Positions 10,765-21,639 of a DNA stretch of 64,000 nucleotides are shown here, piece by piece. The notes under the pieces were generated by a model. It searched no databases. It saw only the letters and a list, made by a program, of their open reading frames with translations, and was not told where the DNA came from. Both the position numbers and the translations under genes were made by a program. Numbering within the stretch: the stretch's first letter is position 1; every line of letters starts with the position of its first letter. The DNA is from Megamerina dolium (lineage: Eukaryota > Arthropoda > Insecta > Diptera > Megamerinidae), in contig OY978527.1 of the NCBI GenBank assembly GCA_963854835.1, forward strand, positions 20,090,845 to 20,154,844, given 5' to 3'.

Positions 10765-11253
10765 TAGCCTAGACAGACGGCAGCATTAACTGCAGCCAAT
10801 CCGCATTAACTCTATGAGTTAATTCTCAAAATAAAAGAGGATTAGGGCAATTTGCGATGGCAACACTGCTGAAAATTGTCTATTGTGAATTTTTGCTCCA
10901 TCCATTTTACAAAATATTAGGTGTGTTTGCTAACAAAAAGCTTTCAACAATGGTTAACAGTTTTCAACATGAAAAGCGTTGGCGAAAAAATAAATCCAGC
11001 TGTCAATTACGAACGGTGAATGTCAATTTACAAGTTTCTGATAGTTTTCAGTTCACGTACTTCTTGTGGATTTTCTCATATCGAGAGTGACAGATGACAG
11101 AAATTGATAGTGATAGTAATGTAAGTGAGCATATCTAATAAAACAGCAATCAGCCGTTTAGTTAATCCGCAATACTGCCGTCTGTCAGGTTATTATTTTA
11201 TTCGGATTAAGTGCGCCGGCAATCCGGAATTAGGCTGCGGTCTGTCTAGGCTA
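10765..11253 (+). mobile_element. MITE A, copy 1 (489 bp, TSD TAA)
   Basis: The ends are TAGCCTAGACAGACGGCAGC and its inverse ...GTCTGTCTAGGCTA. TAA flanks both sides (10762-10764 and 11254-11256). A second internal CTGCCGTCTGTCAGG block lies about 70 bases inside the right end. No transposase is encoded. Copies at 43149-45321 (inverted) and 55189-56679 also show TTA-type duplications. A 3-bp TWA target fits PIF/Harbinger elements, but the family assignment rests on that alone. Confidence 0.85.
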
Positions 11254-11256
11254 TAA

Positions 11257-11803
11257 CAAACTTAAAATTTTGAAATAATTGCTGTTATTATTAAAGGTGC
11301 GATATGTACCGTATATATATTTTTCTCAAATAAGAATTTATTTAAATTTTAGCAAAATATAAATCAGTGCGAAAAATACCAAAACCCGCAAATGAATTCT
11401 GTCAACAGTTGCTTGGTTTATTTCCGTTATTTTTTGTTGTTCTAGGCAGACGAAAGACGATGTTATAGCGGTTTAAATTTAAAAGAAATTCAGGCACTTT
11501 TTATGGATGTATAATAAACAAGTAAAACATTTTAGAGAACCCTAGGTAAATAATTTTGATTGATCCGTGTGGAAGTGGCTATTAATCGTCGAACATGGCG
11601 AATTTTGTTGAAATAGCCCAATATTTGTTCAAGTTATTGCCTGAACCAGCCAGGTGACATACAAACAGATGGAAGGACATCGTTAAATCGACTATTTAGA
11701 CGGCGCTGATTAAGAATATATACAGCCAGATTATGAATTTTCCCAGAGAGTTCTATTGATGTGGATTTTATTTTTATCGAGAACAAAATTATCCTATTAT
11801 AAA
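11257..11803. other. Unassigned sequence, possibly host or old repeat
   Basis: A short plus-strand reading MANFVEIAQYLFKLLPEPA begins at about 11595 but is not sustained. I see no TE hallmark. This is the pre-insertion context of the BEL element at 11804. Confidence 0.35.
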
Positions 11804-11808
11804 CTCAC

Positions 11809-12184
11809 TGTTGAAACAAGAATTATTTTTCTTGTTTAATCAAACTTCTAGTATGGGGGTGTATATTTGTGAACCCAATACTTAAAAATCGCAGTTAAAA
11901 AGTTTGCAGTTAACAAAAAAAAAAAAAAAGGACACCAACCGTATGTCCACAAGCGACAATTAACAAACGACCTTTTAATCAGAGCAATCGATGTCTAATG
12001 TGTTTTATTATATACTAATGAAATATGTTAAGCTAAAGTTAACGAAATCAAAAATAGAGATGAGTGCAGTGATATGTACACGACAGCTAAACACGAACTA
12101 TATGTTCGTATTTAGCTGTACACTGTGAGTGTGACTTGATGTACACATTTGAGTAAATCCCAAATGTGTCATTGGTGATCGTCA
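11809..12184 (-). repeat. BEL 3' LTR
   Basis: It begins TGTTGAAACAAG on the plus strand and ends near GGTGATCGTCA. It carries a hairpin with 16-base arms (12083-12098 and 12104-12119; ACAGCTAAACACGAAC and its near inverse). It matches 17480-17850 along its whole length. Confidence 0.9.
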
Positions 12185-12237
12185 TCAGCTTCGTTGAAAG
12201 GATCCACTTTCAAGGACCTACATACCTACCTATGGGC

Positions 12238-13432
12238 CTACAGCAAGCACCATTGGCAGTGCGGAGGTGGACAACACGAACGTGTCCGTCTCGTCCCAGT
12301 ACGACGTTGTGGTGGCAGGTTATCGTCGTAAATGAGAACTAATGTGCCGTCTGTGAGGTTGGGTGCAGGAGACATCCATTTGACCCGTGAGCGCAGTTCA
12401 TTGAAGAGTCTGCATACCAACGGCGCCAAAAGCGTTGCTTATAGCCGTGATCAAATCATACCGATCCAAATTCTCTAAATTTCTATCATCCAGTGAGAGT
12501 TCCGGTAGGGCGCGCAGTGCGGAACCGACCAAAGAATGTCCAGCAGTGAGTGCTTCGAAGTCATTAGGATCTGATGACAACGATGAAAGCGGGCGCGAGT
12601 TTAGTATGGCCTCTATTTCAACGGCAACAGTGCTCAGCTCTTCAAAAGTTAATCTTGTATTAGACAGTGTGCGGTATAACGGTCCCTTTGCGCTTTTAAC
12701 TGCTGCCTCCCAGAGGCCGCCAAAGTGGGATGCCCTCGGTCAAATAAAATGAAAATTAACAAAATCAGACGAGCAAATTTTTTTGATTTCATTTTGAGTT
12801 TTGTGTCTAAATAAAAATTACTTAAGTTCTTGTAGATCATTTGACGCTCCTACAAAATTAGTGGCGTTATCACAGAAAATGTCGCACGGCATCTTTCGCC
12901 GACCGCCCATACGTTTCAAAGCATTTAGAAAGGCTTTCGTAGATAGATCCGAGACTACCTCAATGTGAACCGCCTTAGTGACAAAGCAAACAAATACCGC
13001 CAAGTATGATTTGGTAGGTGTCTTTCCTCGGATTCGCACGCAGGTATTTATTGGTCCACAAAAGTCGACTCCGCAGCATTCGAATGGTCGTGCTGATTGA
13101 AGGCGTTCTCTTGGTAGTGGTCCCATGACTTGCTGCTGCAGTGTGGGTTTGTATCAGACACAATGCACACACGAACGGTCGACGCCACGAGCCACATCTC
13201 TGGCGTTGACTATAAAATATTCAAGCCGGATCAAGGCGACTAGAGCTTTCGGGCCTGCATAATAATTCCATCGATGAAGATGACGTACATACGACAAAAC
13301 AAATTGTGAATTGCTGGGTAAAAGGATTGGATGTTTTTGACTGTCTGGTAGATCGGAGTAGTCAAGGCGACCACCAACCTTGATGAGTTCAAAACCAGTT
13401 GAATTGTCGATAAATGGTGTGACAAACTTCAA
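12238..13432 (-). pseudogene. BEL integrase and C-terminal domain
   Basis: Reading downward from 13432, the zinc-binding part (PFIDNSTGFELIKVGGRL, YVRHLHRWNYYAGPKALVAL) ends at the HCV of the zinc finger. It is followed by the core FECCGVDFCGPI with its first Asp, then CDIFCDNATNFVGA with the second Asp. The DDE glutamate block and the C-terminal domain follow in other frames ([24 protein letters not shown]). At least three frame changes disrupt it. It would insert the cDNA, and here it is nonfunctional. Confidence 0.85.
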
Positions 13433-13439
13433 CGTACTT

Positions 13440-14698
13440 TTAAGAGCTTGATTTTTCTTTAGTAGCTGAAATTCGGTAGAAAAGTTGTTGTTGTACGTTC
13501 CATACTATGCAATATGAAGCGCGTCGCAATTCTTCAGGCGATGGTGAGGCGGTAGTGAGTGCCGATTTCCTTTTGCACAAATCACAGCATCGAAATAACC
13601 TGGCCAAGATGCGTAAGCAATGATGGTAAGAGCTAATACCATGAATAACGTCGAGAATGTGATTAGTCTTCTTGATAATTGTAAAAGTCGTTTTGCGTTT
13701 TTCCGCATTGATAACGTCCACGTCGAGATGAGCTGGATACTTTTTGGGTGGCCATTTGTTCTGATTCTGCAGCAGGAAGGCCGGACCGGAAAACCAACAT
13801 GATGACTTAAGCTCTGCAGTAGAACAACCTCGAGACACAAGGTCAGCAGGATTCTCGCGCGTCGGTACGTGTCTCCAATGTCCACAAACAGTCAACTCTT
13901 GTATCTCGGATATTCTATTTCCCACAAAGGTTGATAGCGTAATTGAGTGCTGTTGAAGCCAATGCAGCACCAGTTGTGAATCAGTCCAAAAATAACTGCT
14001 AGTGGGTTGGCCAAAGAAAATATCCTTTAATTTAGTGTAAAGGCAAGCCAGAAGGTGTGCTGCGCAAAGCTCAAGTTTGGGGAGCGACTGTTTTTTTACC
14101 GGAGCGACTCTCGACTTTGATGTCAGTAACTGAACTTCAACATGACCACAGGAGTCTTCAGTACGTACATATACAGAGAAGCTGTAAGCGCGACTTGATG
14201 TATCGCAAAATCCGTGTAGTTGACTGCTACGAGCATTCGATTGTAAGCAATAGCGAGGTACGGTGAGTGACGATATAGTGTTTATCGATATCAAACAGTT
14301 TTTCCAATCGTGTTGCAGGTTTTGGGGTACTAACTCATCCCAGTCGAGCTTCAATAGCCAAAGCTCTTGCAGGATTATCTTAGCTGTGGTGAAAATAAGC
14401 CAAGTGGGTCAAATAACAATGAGGCGATGGATAATATTGTCCGCTTTGAAACCGAGGTGTATACTTCTTTTGGCTTGAATGTAAAGCAGAAGACGTCGGT
14501 GCGCTGGTGCCACGTTACTCCTAATGCACTAGTCACAAAGTCGTCGTTTATATTAAGCTCTTTCGTTGTTTGGCCTTTCATAAAATCTGGATGATGTGAA
14601 TGCCATTTTGATAACGGAAACTTTCCGCGACGGAGTACTTCAACAACTTGGTGTTTGAGTGTATGCAAGGCTTTACCATCGTTTGCACCGCACAACAA
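13440..14698 (-). pseudogene. BEL RT thumb, RNase H and A17-like region
   Basis: The segment from 14723 reads SSFYVDDLLCGANDG, so the catalytic YVDD is retained. FPLSKWHSHHPDF follows. The long 304-residue frame from 14354 contains LHGFCDTSSRAYSFSVYVRT, KKQSLPKLELCAAHLLA, FWTDSQLVLHWLQ and THVPTRENPADLVSRG, which are the hallmarks of Pao RNase H and the peptidase_A17-annotated region. A frame change separates the two frames near 14360. Confidence 0.88.
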
Positions 14699-14856
14699 AT
14701 CGTCGACATAAAACGACGACTTTATAACTAAAGCGCCTGAAACTCTGTCATATGTTGATCTGCCAGATAATGTAGTCTACGTATTGCGAGGTAAGGAGCC
14801 GAAGCTGTTCCGTATGTCACAGTGTTCAGCTGAAACGTACGGAGATCTGAATCTGG

Positions 14857-15444
14857 TTAAGCTCGCCAAAGTATATATTGAAATTGTCGACAATTCCTTT
14901 CTACAAGCACTTGCCTGTGCATTTTAGTGACATCTGCGGTGATGGCAAAGCGATAGAGATGAAAACGGAGCAGTAACATGTACAAATCTTGCTGGATTGT
15001 GGGCCCCATCAGTAATAGGACATTCAGTGATGTTTGCGTTGAGGTGCGGTACGAAGCATCAAAAACTACTCGCAGTTTCGTTGATGTGCTGCTAGGTTTA
15101 AGCACGCAATGATGTGGTATGTAGTAGTGTGGCTCTTTCAAATTGGGTTGTGGTACTACTGACATGTGGCCAAGACCTTCGTACTCTTCCATGAAGGCAA
15201 TATATTGCGGACGAATTTGGGGATAACGTATAAGGCGTCTCTCAAGCGCGAGGAAACGCTGACGAGCGATGTCTAAGAAGTTTCCGAGACAACTAGGATT
15301 GTCTTTAAATGGCAGACTTACAATTATACGACCAGTGCTGTCTCGATGAGTTGTTTTTGCGAAATTCTCTTCACAAATTCGATGGTCAGGCTGAATTGGA
15401 TTTGGTGGTCTGTCAATGGCTTCCAGTTGCCAGAGACGTTGCAT
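14857..15444 (-). pseudogene. BEL reverse transcriptase, N-terminal part
   Basis: A 195-residue minus-strand frame starts with LWQLEAIDRPPNP and continues VSLPFKDNPSCLGNF, YYIPHHCVLKPSSTSTKLRV, VFDASYRTS and LNVLLLMGPTIQQDL, then ADVTKMHRQVLVE and QYILWR. These are the conserved fingers and palm motifs of Pao RT. The next frame carries the YVDD box, so a frameshift lies near 14850. Confidence 0.9.
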
Positions 15445-15900
15445 ATTCTTGTCGATGGATTGACAGCAGGCAAGACGACGAATTTACGTTACACTCGCCA
15501 CGAACCCTATCAGAGACGACCCAACCGAACAATGTCTTCTGAAGCGTGGGTAAATTGGAACCTAGTCGAATTTGGCCAACAGCTAGAGCATCAAAGAAGG
15601 CCTCTGCTCCTAACAAGAGGTCTATGCGACGAGGCTTGAAAAATATTTCGTCTGCTAATTTGGTATTGGCTGACAAACTCCAATTGGACGTATCGATCTC
15701 GATATCTGGTTGGTATGCTATGTGTGAAGTGATTCAAATTGAAGCGATAATTGAAACGCGGTACTGCGCGATTTAATGGTTGTGGTCGTACGGGCCTTAA
15801 GATTGGTCAGCGATTCACCAATGCTACGAACGCCCGCGCTATGTTTTTCACGACGAAGGCGAAGTCTTTGCGCGAAATCATCTCTGATGAAGTTGAGTTG
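15413..15900 (-). pseudogene. BEL aspartic protease region
   Basis: The minus-strand frame shows RRIDLLLGAEAFFDALAVG and LQKTLFGWVVSDRV, which match the conserved flap region (LIGAD.F...LG..I..T.FGWV..G) of the DUF1758 protease of BEL elements. The active-site segment would lie just upstream near 15880-15910 (ALLDSCSQ in a broken frame). Confidence 0.8.
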
Positions 15901-15911
15901 AGAGCATGAAT

Positions 15912-17073
15912 CTAACAGTGCTCTACCCAGCTTGTACGTACCCGTAACGTCCTAGCACCAAAGCCGTGGCCAAAATTAGTTGACCGCCTTCCGATGCAGC
16001 CAGGTGTGAATAGGTTGCTGCTGCCTCCAGTGACGTTCAGTTGCGTTGCCTGATCAGTCTGAGATGCATTTTCATGATGCAACAACGTGTGGTGTGCTCG
16101 ATTACAAGTGCGACAACGATTTTTCGAAGGACATTGAGCCATTCTATGACCATTGCCTAAGCAGTTTATACACAGATCATGCCTTTTGACGAGTTCAAAC
16201 CGTTGGGTTGTGTTCATACTTTTGAACTGCGAACTTTATGGTTGGAGTTAGAACAAGGAACACAATTGGAATAAGTGATAGTAAATGACGAACTTTGATT
16301 GCGAATATTTAAACTATTTTGTCTCCCAGACTCGGGTTTGCGTTGCGATGATGACTCGGATGAGTGCAAGGATTGACAATGCTGCTCCAAGACTTGAGTA
16401 CATTGTGACCAAGTTGGACCGATTTGTAGTCCAGTGACTCGTTCCATTTATTTCTGATTTGCTGATCACACTTGCCCATCACAATATAGATTAACATTGC
16501 TTGTACAATGTTCGTAGTTGTTCCTAATGACCCCAAAGAGCTTAAGATGGCCGATGCCTTGTCTATTAAGCTGCGCAGCTGTTGACCGTTTGACTTCTCA
16601 GGCGACGGTAGTGTAAAAAGTGAGGCGATGCCTTCTAAAAAAATCAACGTAGGGTTATCAAACCGTTGATAACCCTACGTTGACGTAATTAAATTTTTGT
16701 AGCATGCATAGTCGCCACTAAAAGTTGGCAATGACAATCTTGGTAGATATGACGAAGCTGTAATAGCTACTGGTGACGATGTTTCGGGATAGTGCACTGT
16801 AGTGTTGACATCTTCTCCAAGTTGTGATTGGTTGACTGCCACGTAGCTGTCCTCCAGGTCTGCACGGCCGTTGTCGGTGGGATATAAATCCTCGATATCC
16901 ACTTGAACGGACAAGGCCTGCTTGAAATATGACTCTAGTATTCCTAGTCGACACTGAAGTTCAGCATTGGAGAGTTTATCATCTGACGCCTTTATGGCCT
17001 CGACGATCGATTTAATACAAGGAATGTTGCGCTTTATGTTTGAATGCTTACGATTGCATTCCTCAAGAGACAT
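15912..17073 (-). pseudogene. BEL gag with zinc knuckles
   Basis: The start at 17073 (MSLEECNRKHSNIKRN) opens a DUF1759-type gag. LPRLSLPTFSGDYACYKN is its landmark. A perfect hairpin at 16644-16683 breaks the frame. The second frame holds LRSLIDKASAILSSLGSL. The third (from 16217) holds LCINCLGNGHRMAQC and RTCNRAHHTLLHH, the paired cysteine knuckles that bind RNA. Confidence 0.88.
16644..16683. repeat. Perfect 18-bp inverted repeat inside BEL gag
   Basis: The arms TCAACGTAGGGTTATCAA (16644-16661) and its exact reverse complement (16666-16683) flank the 4-base loop ACCG. The hairpin lies exactly where the gag reading frame is lost. Confidence 0.95.
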
Positions 17074-17160
17074 GGTTATTGATGTTTTATGTACTGACGG
17101 TGAAATATTGACGCAGATGACAGTAAAACGACATACAAAATGTGCAAACAGCGCAGCTCT

Positions 17161-17322
17161 AATGTGCGAAAGCAGCGAATGTAGCGATAGCAGAGCAGCA
17201 GCGCTGTGAACGACGGCAACTAATGTTAGCAGCGCTGCTCGAATGTGCGAAAGCAGCGAATGTAGCGATAGCAGAGCAGCAGCGCTTTGAACGACGACGA
17301 CTAATGTTAGCAGCGCAGCACT
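17161..17322. repeat. 81-bp tandem duplication in BEL 5' leader
   Basis: The unit beginning AATGTGCGAAAGCAGCGAAT at 17161 recurs at 17242 with three or four base changes. It lies between the primer site and the gag start. Confidence 0.9.
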
Positions 17323-17457
17323 CTGTTAGTGGGAGCGACAACTGCAAGTTGGCGGCAATAACAACCGCTCAACACAATCAAACAGCACAACAAAAATCAC
17401 TAGCAGATGCATTGCGATTCCAAGAAGCGGCAAATTCGACGTTTGTAAAAATCACGT

Positions 17458-17475
17458 GCCCCACGTTGGGCGCCA
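17458..17475 (-). promoter_or_regulatory. BEL primer-binding site (tRNA-Lys type)
   Basis: On the minus strand TGGCGCCCAACGTGGGGC lies four bases after the 5' LTR end. Its 18 bases have the form known for tRNA-Lys-primed retroelements, so reverse transcription of this family probably started from tRNA-Lys. Confidence 0.85.
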
Positions 17476-17479
17476 AAAA

Positions 17480-17850
17480 TGTTGAAACAAGAAGTATTTT
17501 TTTGTTTAATCAAACTTCTAGTATGGGGGTGTATATTTGTGAACCCAACACTTAAAAATCGCAGTTAAAAAATTTGCAGTTAACAAAAAAAAAAGAAAAC
17601 CAACTGTATGTCCACAAGCGATAATTAACAAACGACCTTTTCATCAGAGCAATCGATATCTAATGTGTTTTATTATATACTTATGAAATATGTTAAGCTA
17701 AAGTTAACGAAATCAAAAATAGAGATGAGTGCAGTGATATGTACACGACAGCTAAACACGAACTATATGTTCGTATTTAGCTGTACACTGTGAGTGTGAC
17801 TTGATGTACACATTTGAGTAAATCCCAAATGTGTACATGGTGATCGAACA
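17480..17850 (-). repeat. BEL 5' LTR
   Basis: A 371-bp LTR runs from TGTTGAAAC to ATCGAACA on the plus strand. The LTR hairpin (17748-17763 and 17769-17784) is present with one mismatch. CTCAC follows at 17851-17855. Confidence 0.92.
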
Positions 17851-17994
17851 CTCACTGTTTTGCAATTCGGTATTTCATTTTGATATTTTTTATGTATATA
17901 AAATCAAACAAACATTTAATTATACTAAATAAAACTAAACTAAAAAGAACTTATTACAAATGTTAAAAAAAGAACATGGCGTTACTGATATTAC

Positions 17995-18730
17995 TTACTT
18001 ACGTAGGAAGAGGCACCGGGATGTAAACCGCCACTCAGGCGCTTGACCTTCTTAAAGAATTTTTAGTCCCATTTCTGTCTCTACACATTTTTGTCTTTTT
18101 ACACTCGCGTCTTTCTAGCTCTCTCTTTTTACGGTGTCTTTCTGTGCGATAGCGTCGCGATTATCACACTCATTCGTCAGAAGACGGTAGAAACTCATTA
18201 CCTTCTGAGTAGCAGTAGTCACGGAGTGGTATATGTGTGTCCATTGTGAGCATATATCATCAAGAGAAGGAGTGTTCTGCATAAACAGATCCTGTCTCTG
18301 GTGATTGCAGCTAATTGACGTCAAGCTTTCTGTTTGTCTAACTTCGTTTATATTTTGCGACACATAAACGTGTGCGCACCTTAGCTGCAACAAAGTAGTG
18401 ATCCGAGTCGATGTTCGCACCACGGAGCGATTTAACATCAATGACACAAGCCTTCCGTTCATCATCGCCTGATATATTTGGTTCTTTAATCGTTGATCTG
18501 GAGATAGCCACATCGCTTTACGTCGTGATGCTAAAATCTGTTACCGCTAATTACCATGTTTCCTGCTGCTGCGAGGTCGATTAACCTCATCCCGTTCTGG
18601 TGGAGGCTAAATTTTCCGGCAGTTGAACCAAAGGTACCTTCCCTCACTTTAGCGGGTACCAGGAAGACGTTGTCCGGTGGTCGTCACGTTTTGACCATGA
18701 GCCCCACCCGGTTGAGCAGTTAGATACGTT
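17995..18730 (-). pseudogene. Endonuclease/RT retroposon, EN domain piece
   Basis: On the minus strand from 18730: STAGKFSLHQNGMRLIDLAA, RGANIDSDHYFVAAKVRTRL and then a linker ending near VKRLSGGLHPGA. NIDSDHY carries the catalytic SDH of APE endonucleases. The interior is shifted several times and shortened. It is the 5' half of the same family as 3244-5296 and is inactive. Confidence 0.8.
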
Positions 18731-18733
18731 ACC

Positions 18734-18957
18734 TTGCGAAAACACCACCAGACCACCGAAGGAGAGCTTATAGTGCTTTATAATCCACAACGAAAGAAAG
18801 GCCTGTCCCCCAAACTACAGCCTTATTGGGAAGGACCATATGAGATAATAACAAAAATGAATGATGTAGTGTATCATATTCAACGTGCTTGGAATAAAAG
18901 AGCAAAGTTTAAAGTAGTGCACTTGGAGCCACTTGTGCCATATCAGGGGGAAGCATA
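18734..18957 (+). pseudogene. 412-like gypsy pol end (integrase C-terminus)
   Basis: A clean plus-strand frame reads GELIVLYNPQRKKGLSPKLQ, YWEGPYEIITKMNDVVYHIQ and VVHLEPLVPYQGEA, then stops with TAA at 18955-18957. The GPY/F motif and position next to the LTR identify the end of pol. The upstream part was lost at the junction with the minus-strand retroposon. Confidence 0.88.
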
Positions 18958-18979
18958 AAAACAAGGTTAAGACGAGGGC

Positions 18980-19426
18980 AGAGTAATTAGTATCGATGTT
19001 TATTCATCACTAATTGTGAATAGCAGTTATAAAGGGGGTATCGAAATGAATTTTAACTAAAAGGCATAGGCGATAACCTGAACAGCCGAACAAGAAGAAA
19101 GTAGAACAAACTCGATAACGATAAAGGAAGATTCTGGAGTGCTGCCACAGAGTGTAATTGGTGCGAAATTGTTAACTAATAAATCAATTCAATTCCGAAA
19201 GTGTTGGAGGCAACATAACACCATCAAGTGATCGAGGCAACATCACACGATATCAAATTAAATTAGGAAGTACACTGAAAAGCAGTGTAAATGGAAGTAT
19301 CAATTAAATAAATTGTTGTTGCATATAGTTAGTACAAAATAAGTGTTGCGGTTATTCCGACAGAATTCGGTGTTCGAACAGGGTTGATTCGAGTAGAATT
19401 AAACGTTCACAAAATAAAAACGTAAG
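18980..19426 (+). mobile_element. 412-like 3' LTR
   Basis: About 25 bases after the pol stop the sequence enters GTATCGATG...ATTCATCACTAATTGTG and ends AATTAAACGTTCACAAAATA plus AAAACG. It is the plus-strand form of the LTRs at 25967-26394 and 54247-54684. Its outermost bases are mutated, and no TSD was found. Confidence 0.8.
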
Positions 19427-19436
19427 AAGGTTTAAT

Positions 19437-19787
19437 ATGATCTGCTTGGGCAGGTGGCAATTGTTGGTCGCTATTGGAGGGCATGTACTATTACAGAGAG
19501 TGAAAGTTGTTTGGACTGATTTCGTCGCATTGTTTTTATGCGCCATCTATCTAAATCATCAGATTCAGTTGCAGTCGATCCGTAGCTGCGAGCGGTTCAA
19601 TATTACTAGGCATTATAACTGCATCTGCAAAAGTTGCGGTATAAGTGCTCTCTGTTAATGGTAGATCGGCATTGGATAGATTGTAGAGTACTGGTTCCAG
19701 TACACTACCTTGAGGAACACCCGCTCTAATTGGATGGAATGAATACTCTCTGGGAATTAACTCTCTTTTCGAGTTTTCCCACTGTTT
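19437..19787 (-). pseudogene. Jockey-type RT fragment
   Basis: The minus-strand frame shows RAGVPQGSVLEPVLYNLSNA, then TYTATFADAVIMPSN, where the catalytic FADD has become FADA. VQTTFTLCNSTCPP follows in another frame. This is the palm and thumb of a Jockey-clade RT, inactivated in the catalytic box and truncated on both sides. Confidence 0.8.
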
Positions 19788-19968
19788 CGTTTTTATTTTG
19801 TGAACCTTTACTTCTATTTGAATTAACCCTGTTCGATCACTGGATTCTGTTAATAATAATTGCAACACTTATTTTATACTATCTATCTCCAACAATAATT
19901 TATTTAATCAACTCTCTTTAATCCACTATTTACAATCACTCTTTAATTTAACCATCAGTACTCGTTAG
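19788..19968 (-). mobile_element. 412-like LTR fragment, internally deleted
   Basis: It begins CGTTTTTATTTTGTGAAC, continues through GTTCGATCACTGGATTCTGT and CAACACTTATTTTATAC, and ends ATCAGTACTCGTTAGA. The middle of the LTR is missing. It lies opposite in orientation to the LTR at 18980-19426, with the Jockey fragment between them. Confidence 0.7.
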
Positions 19969-20149
19969 ACTATTATAAACGATCTTCAAAAATGGGAATT
20001 TTTTTATTGCGGAAAAACAGATTTTAATGATAGAAAAAAGTTGAGAAACGTTTATATTTTTGAAGAATTTATCTGTCAGCCAAACGAGAGGCGTTTGCAT
20101 TAAAATGTAAGTATTTCCATATTTTAGCTAGCACATCTAGGCCGGTAGG

Positions 20150-20433
20150 TAGGTCGGGTGGTTGTCCGGTGACGTGCCTAGGTCTTCTAGAGGCCTATTT
20201 TCATACCACTGGAACTAGACCTTTTCCAAGCCGGTCTTCTATGAGCCAACCTATGGATTTTATGTATGACACTATTTTCATATGAGAACCCTCTGAGATG
20301 CCGCCAAGAGAGGCAGTTCCGAATGCAGTGAACCTTCTTCTTCTTAGAACTAGGGATTCTCACAAGAGATGTTTTACTGTTTCTTCTTCCTCCGAATCAT
20401 CAAAAAGTGCTCTTATATATTGGCTTGTCTACC
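20150..20433 (-). pseudogene. I-like element 3' end, copy 1
   Basis: The minus-strand reading DDSEEEETVKHLL, RRRRFTAFGTASLGGISEG and SYIKSIGWLIEDR is the C-terminal tail of an RNase H-bearing non-LTR element. A GTAGGTAGG-like 3' tail lies near 20150. A different but related 3' end follows directly at 20451. Confidence 0.65.
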
Positions 20434-20450
20434 TAGGTAGGTAGGTAGGT
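20434..20450. repeat. (TAGG)n microsatellite, retroposon 3' tail
   Basis: CTAGGTAGGTAGGTAGG marks the 3' end of the minus-strand element that follows. Confidence 0.7.
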
Positions 20451-21240
20451 TGAAGCGACTTACACCAGATGAAGCTTATTGTGATGCCGCAGTTGGGCTA
20501 CCCAGTTTTCAACCCGAGCTTCGACTAAAGCGTAATATGCTTCCCAGCTGACAGTAAGAGAAGCTCAGCGAGATTGTGCACAAAGTGATTGCTCATATAA
20601 GCCATTCTGCAGCAAACCAGAGCCGGACACTCACACAGTAGGTGAGTTATGGATTCTGGTTCTTCCTCGTCGCCGGAGCTCCGGCAGTAGTCAGGTATAG
20701 TGATGTCTAGTCTATTTGCATGACTAACTATAAGGCAATGCCCCGTAATAATTCTCATCAGAATACTAACCGCGTGTTTGTTAGTGCTAGCAGGTCCTTT
20801 GTTCGTTTTATGTTCAGTCCCGGCCAGATTGATCGGGTACACAAATGTTCCAATTCCCATCTGACGTTCGTTTTCTGTAATGCGTCCGAGGCTAGGAGAT
20901 GTTTATACGTCGCCATGGGAATACCAATGCTTCCCGTATCAGAAAGAGTTTGCAACGTTGTACCCATCTTTGCTAGCTCGTCCACAATTTCGTTCCTTGA
21001 TATGTCCCTGTGTCCTGGCACCCATACAAAGTGAATGTTGAAATGCTCGTACATCTCGTTAGGAAATGTTCTGCAGTTATGGATTACTAATGAATTCAGG
21101 TAAACTGAATCTAAGGATTTTATTTCTGCTTGGCAGTCAGTGAAAATACCTATATTCACGTGTGACATAACGTTACACTTAAGCCAGTTCATTACTTCGT
21201 GAATTGCTGGCATCTCTGCTTGAAAAACACTGAAGTGGTC
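20451..21240 (-). pseudogene. I-like element 3' part with RNase H, copy 2
   Basis: On the minus strand: SVFQAEMPAIHEVMNWL holds the RNase H catalytic Glu, IFTDCQAEIKSLDS the Asp, and VWVPGHRDISRNEIVDELA the final His/Asp pair. A frame change near 20760-20860 leads to MRIITGHCLIVSHANRL and CRSSGDEEEPESITHLLCEC. The RT and the first RNase H strand are missing. Confidence 0.82.
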
Positions 21241-21550
21241 CAGATCGTGTTACCATTGCCATTCGTGAACCTATCAAACAGTAATTTACAGGTTGCTAGT
21301 GGCATTGGCACTGAAACCTTGTCCGAGTGAAGTGTTAACATTGTGCTATGCCTGGCTAGTTCATTCGCCTTACAGTTGCTTTTGATGTATCTATGGCCTG
21401 GTAAGGAGGTGGGTGTTGAAGTAATTAGCAAGTTTAATAACGTACCCACAGAATGCTCTGCAATCATTTTTTGCCTTACTCAATTCTTTCTTATAAGTAA
21501 CAGTTCCAGTCACTATCCTTGGCCTTGCCATCCACATCAAAGTTATTAGC
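21241..21550 (-). pseudogene. I-like RNase H fragment, copy 3
   Basis: The frame from 21467 reads LPGHRYIKSNCKANELARHS and CKLLFDRFTNGNGNTIWTT, which is the end of RNase H and the following linker. It is fused directly to the QAE block of copy 2, so two truncated copies of related elements lie head to tail. Confidence 0.7.
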
Positions 21551-21639
21551 CGCAAATCTAAATTTAATTGATAGTTTTATGACAAAACCAATAAATAGCC
21601 AATATATAGTACTAAATGAGCTGTAACTTTGAATCCCAT

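Larger units (their letters stand above)
11804..17855 (-). mobile_element. BEL/Pao LTR retrotransposon, full length, decayed
   Basis: A 6.0-kb element lies between two LTRs (11809-12184 and 17480-17850) and is flanked by the 5-bp duplication CTCAC (11804-11808 and 17851-17855). On the minus strand the order is 5' LTR, tRNA-Lys-type primer site, gag with zinc knuckles, protease, RT, RNase H/A17 region, integrase and 3' LTR. This is the order of the BEL/Pao superfamily, and a 5-bp TSD is usual for it. About a dozen differences separate the two LTRs, and the coding region carries many frameshifts, so the copy is inactive but structurally complete. Confidence 0.93.

Noticed and set aside
18980..19968. 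A single LTR element with two LTRs around the Jockey RT
   Set aside because: The two LTR pieces are in opposite orientation and the sequence between them is a minus-strand Jockey fragment, so it is a rearrangement.
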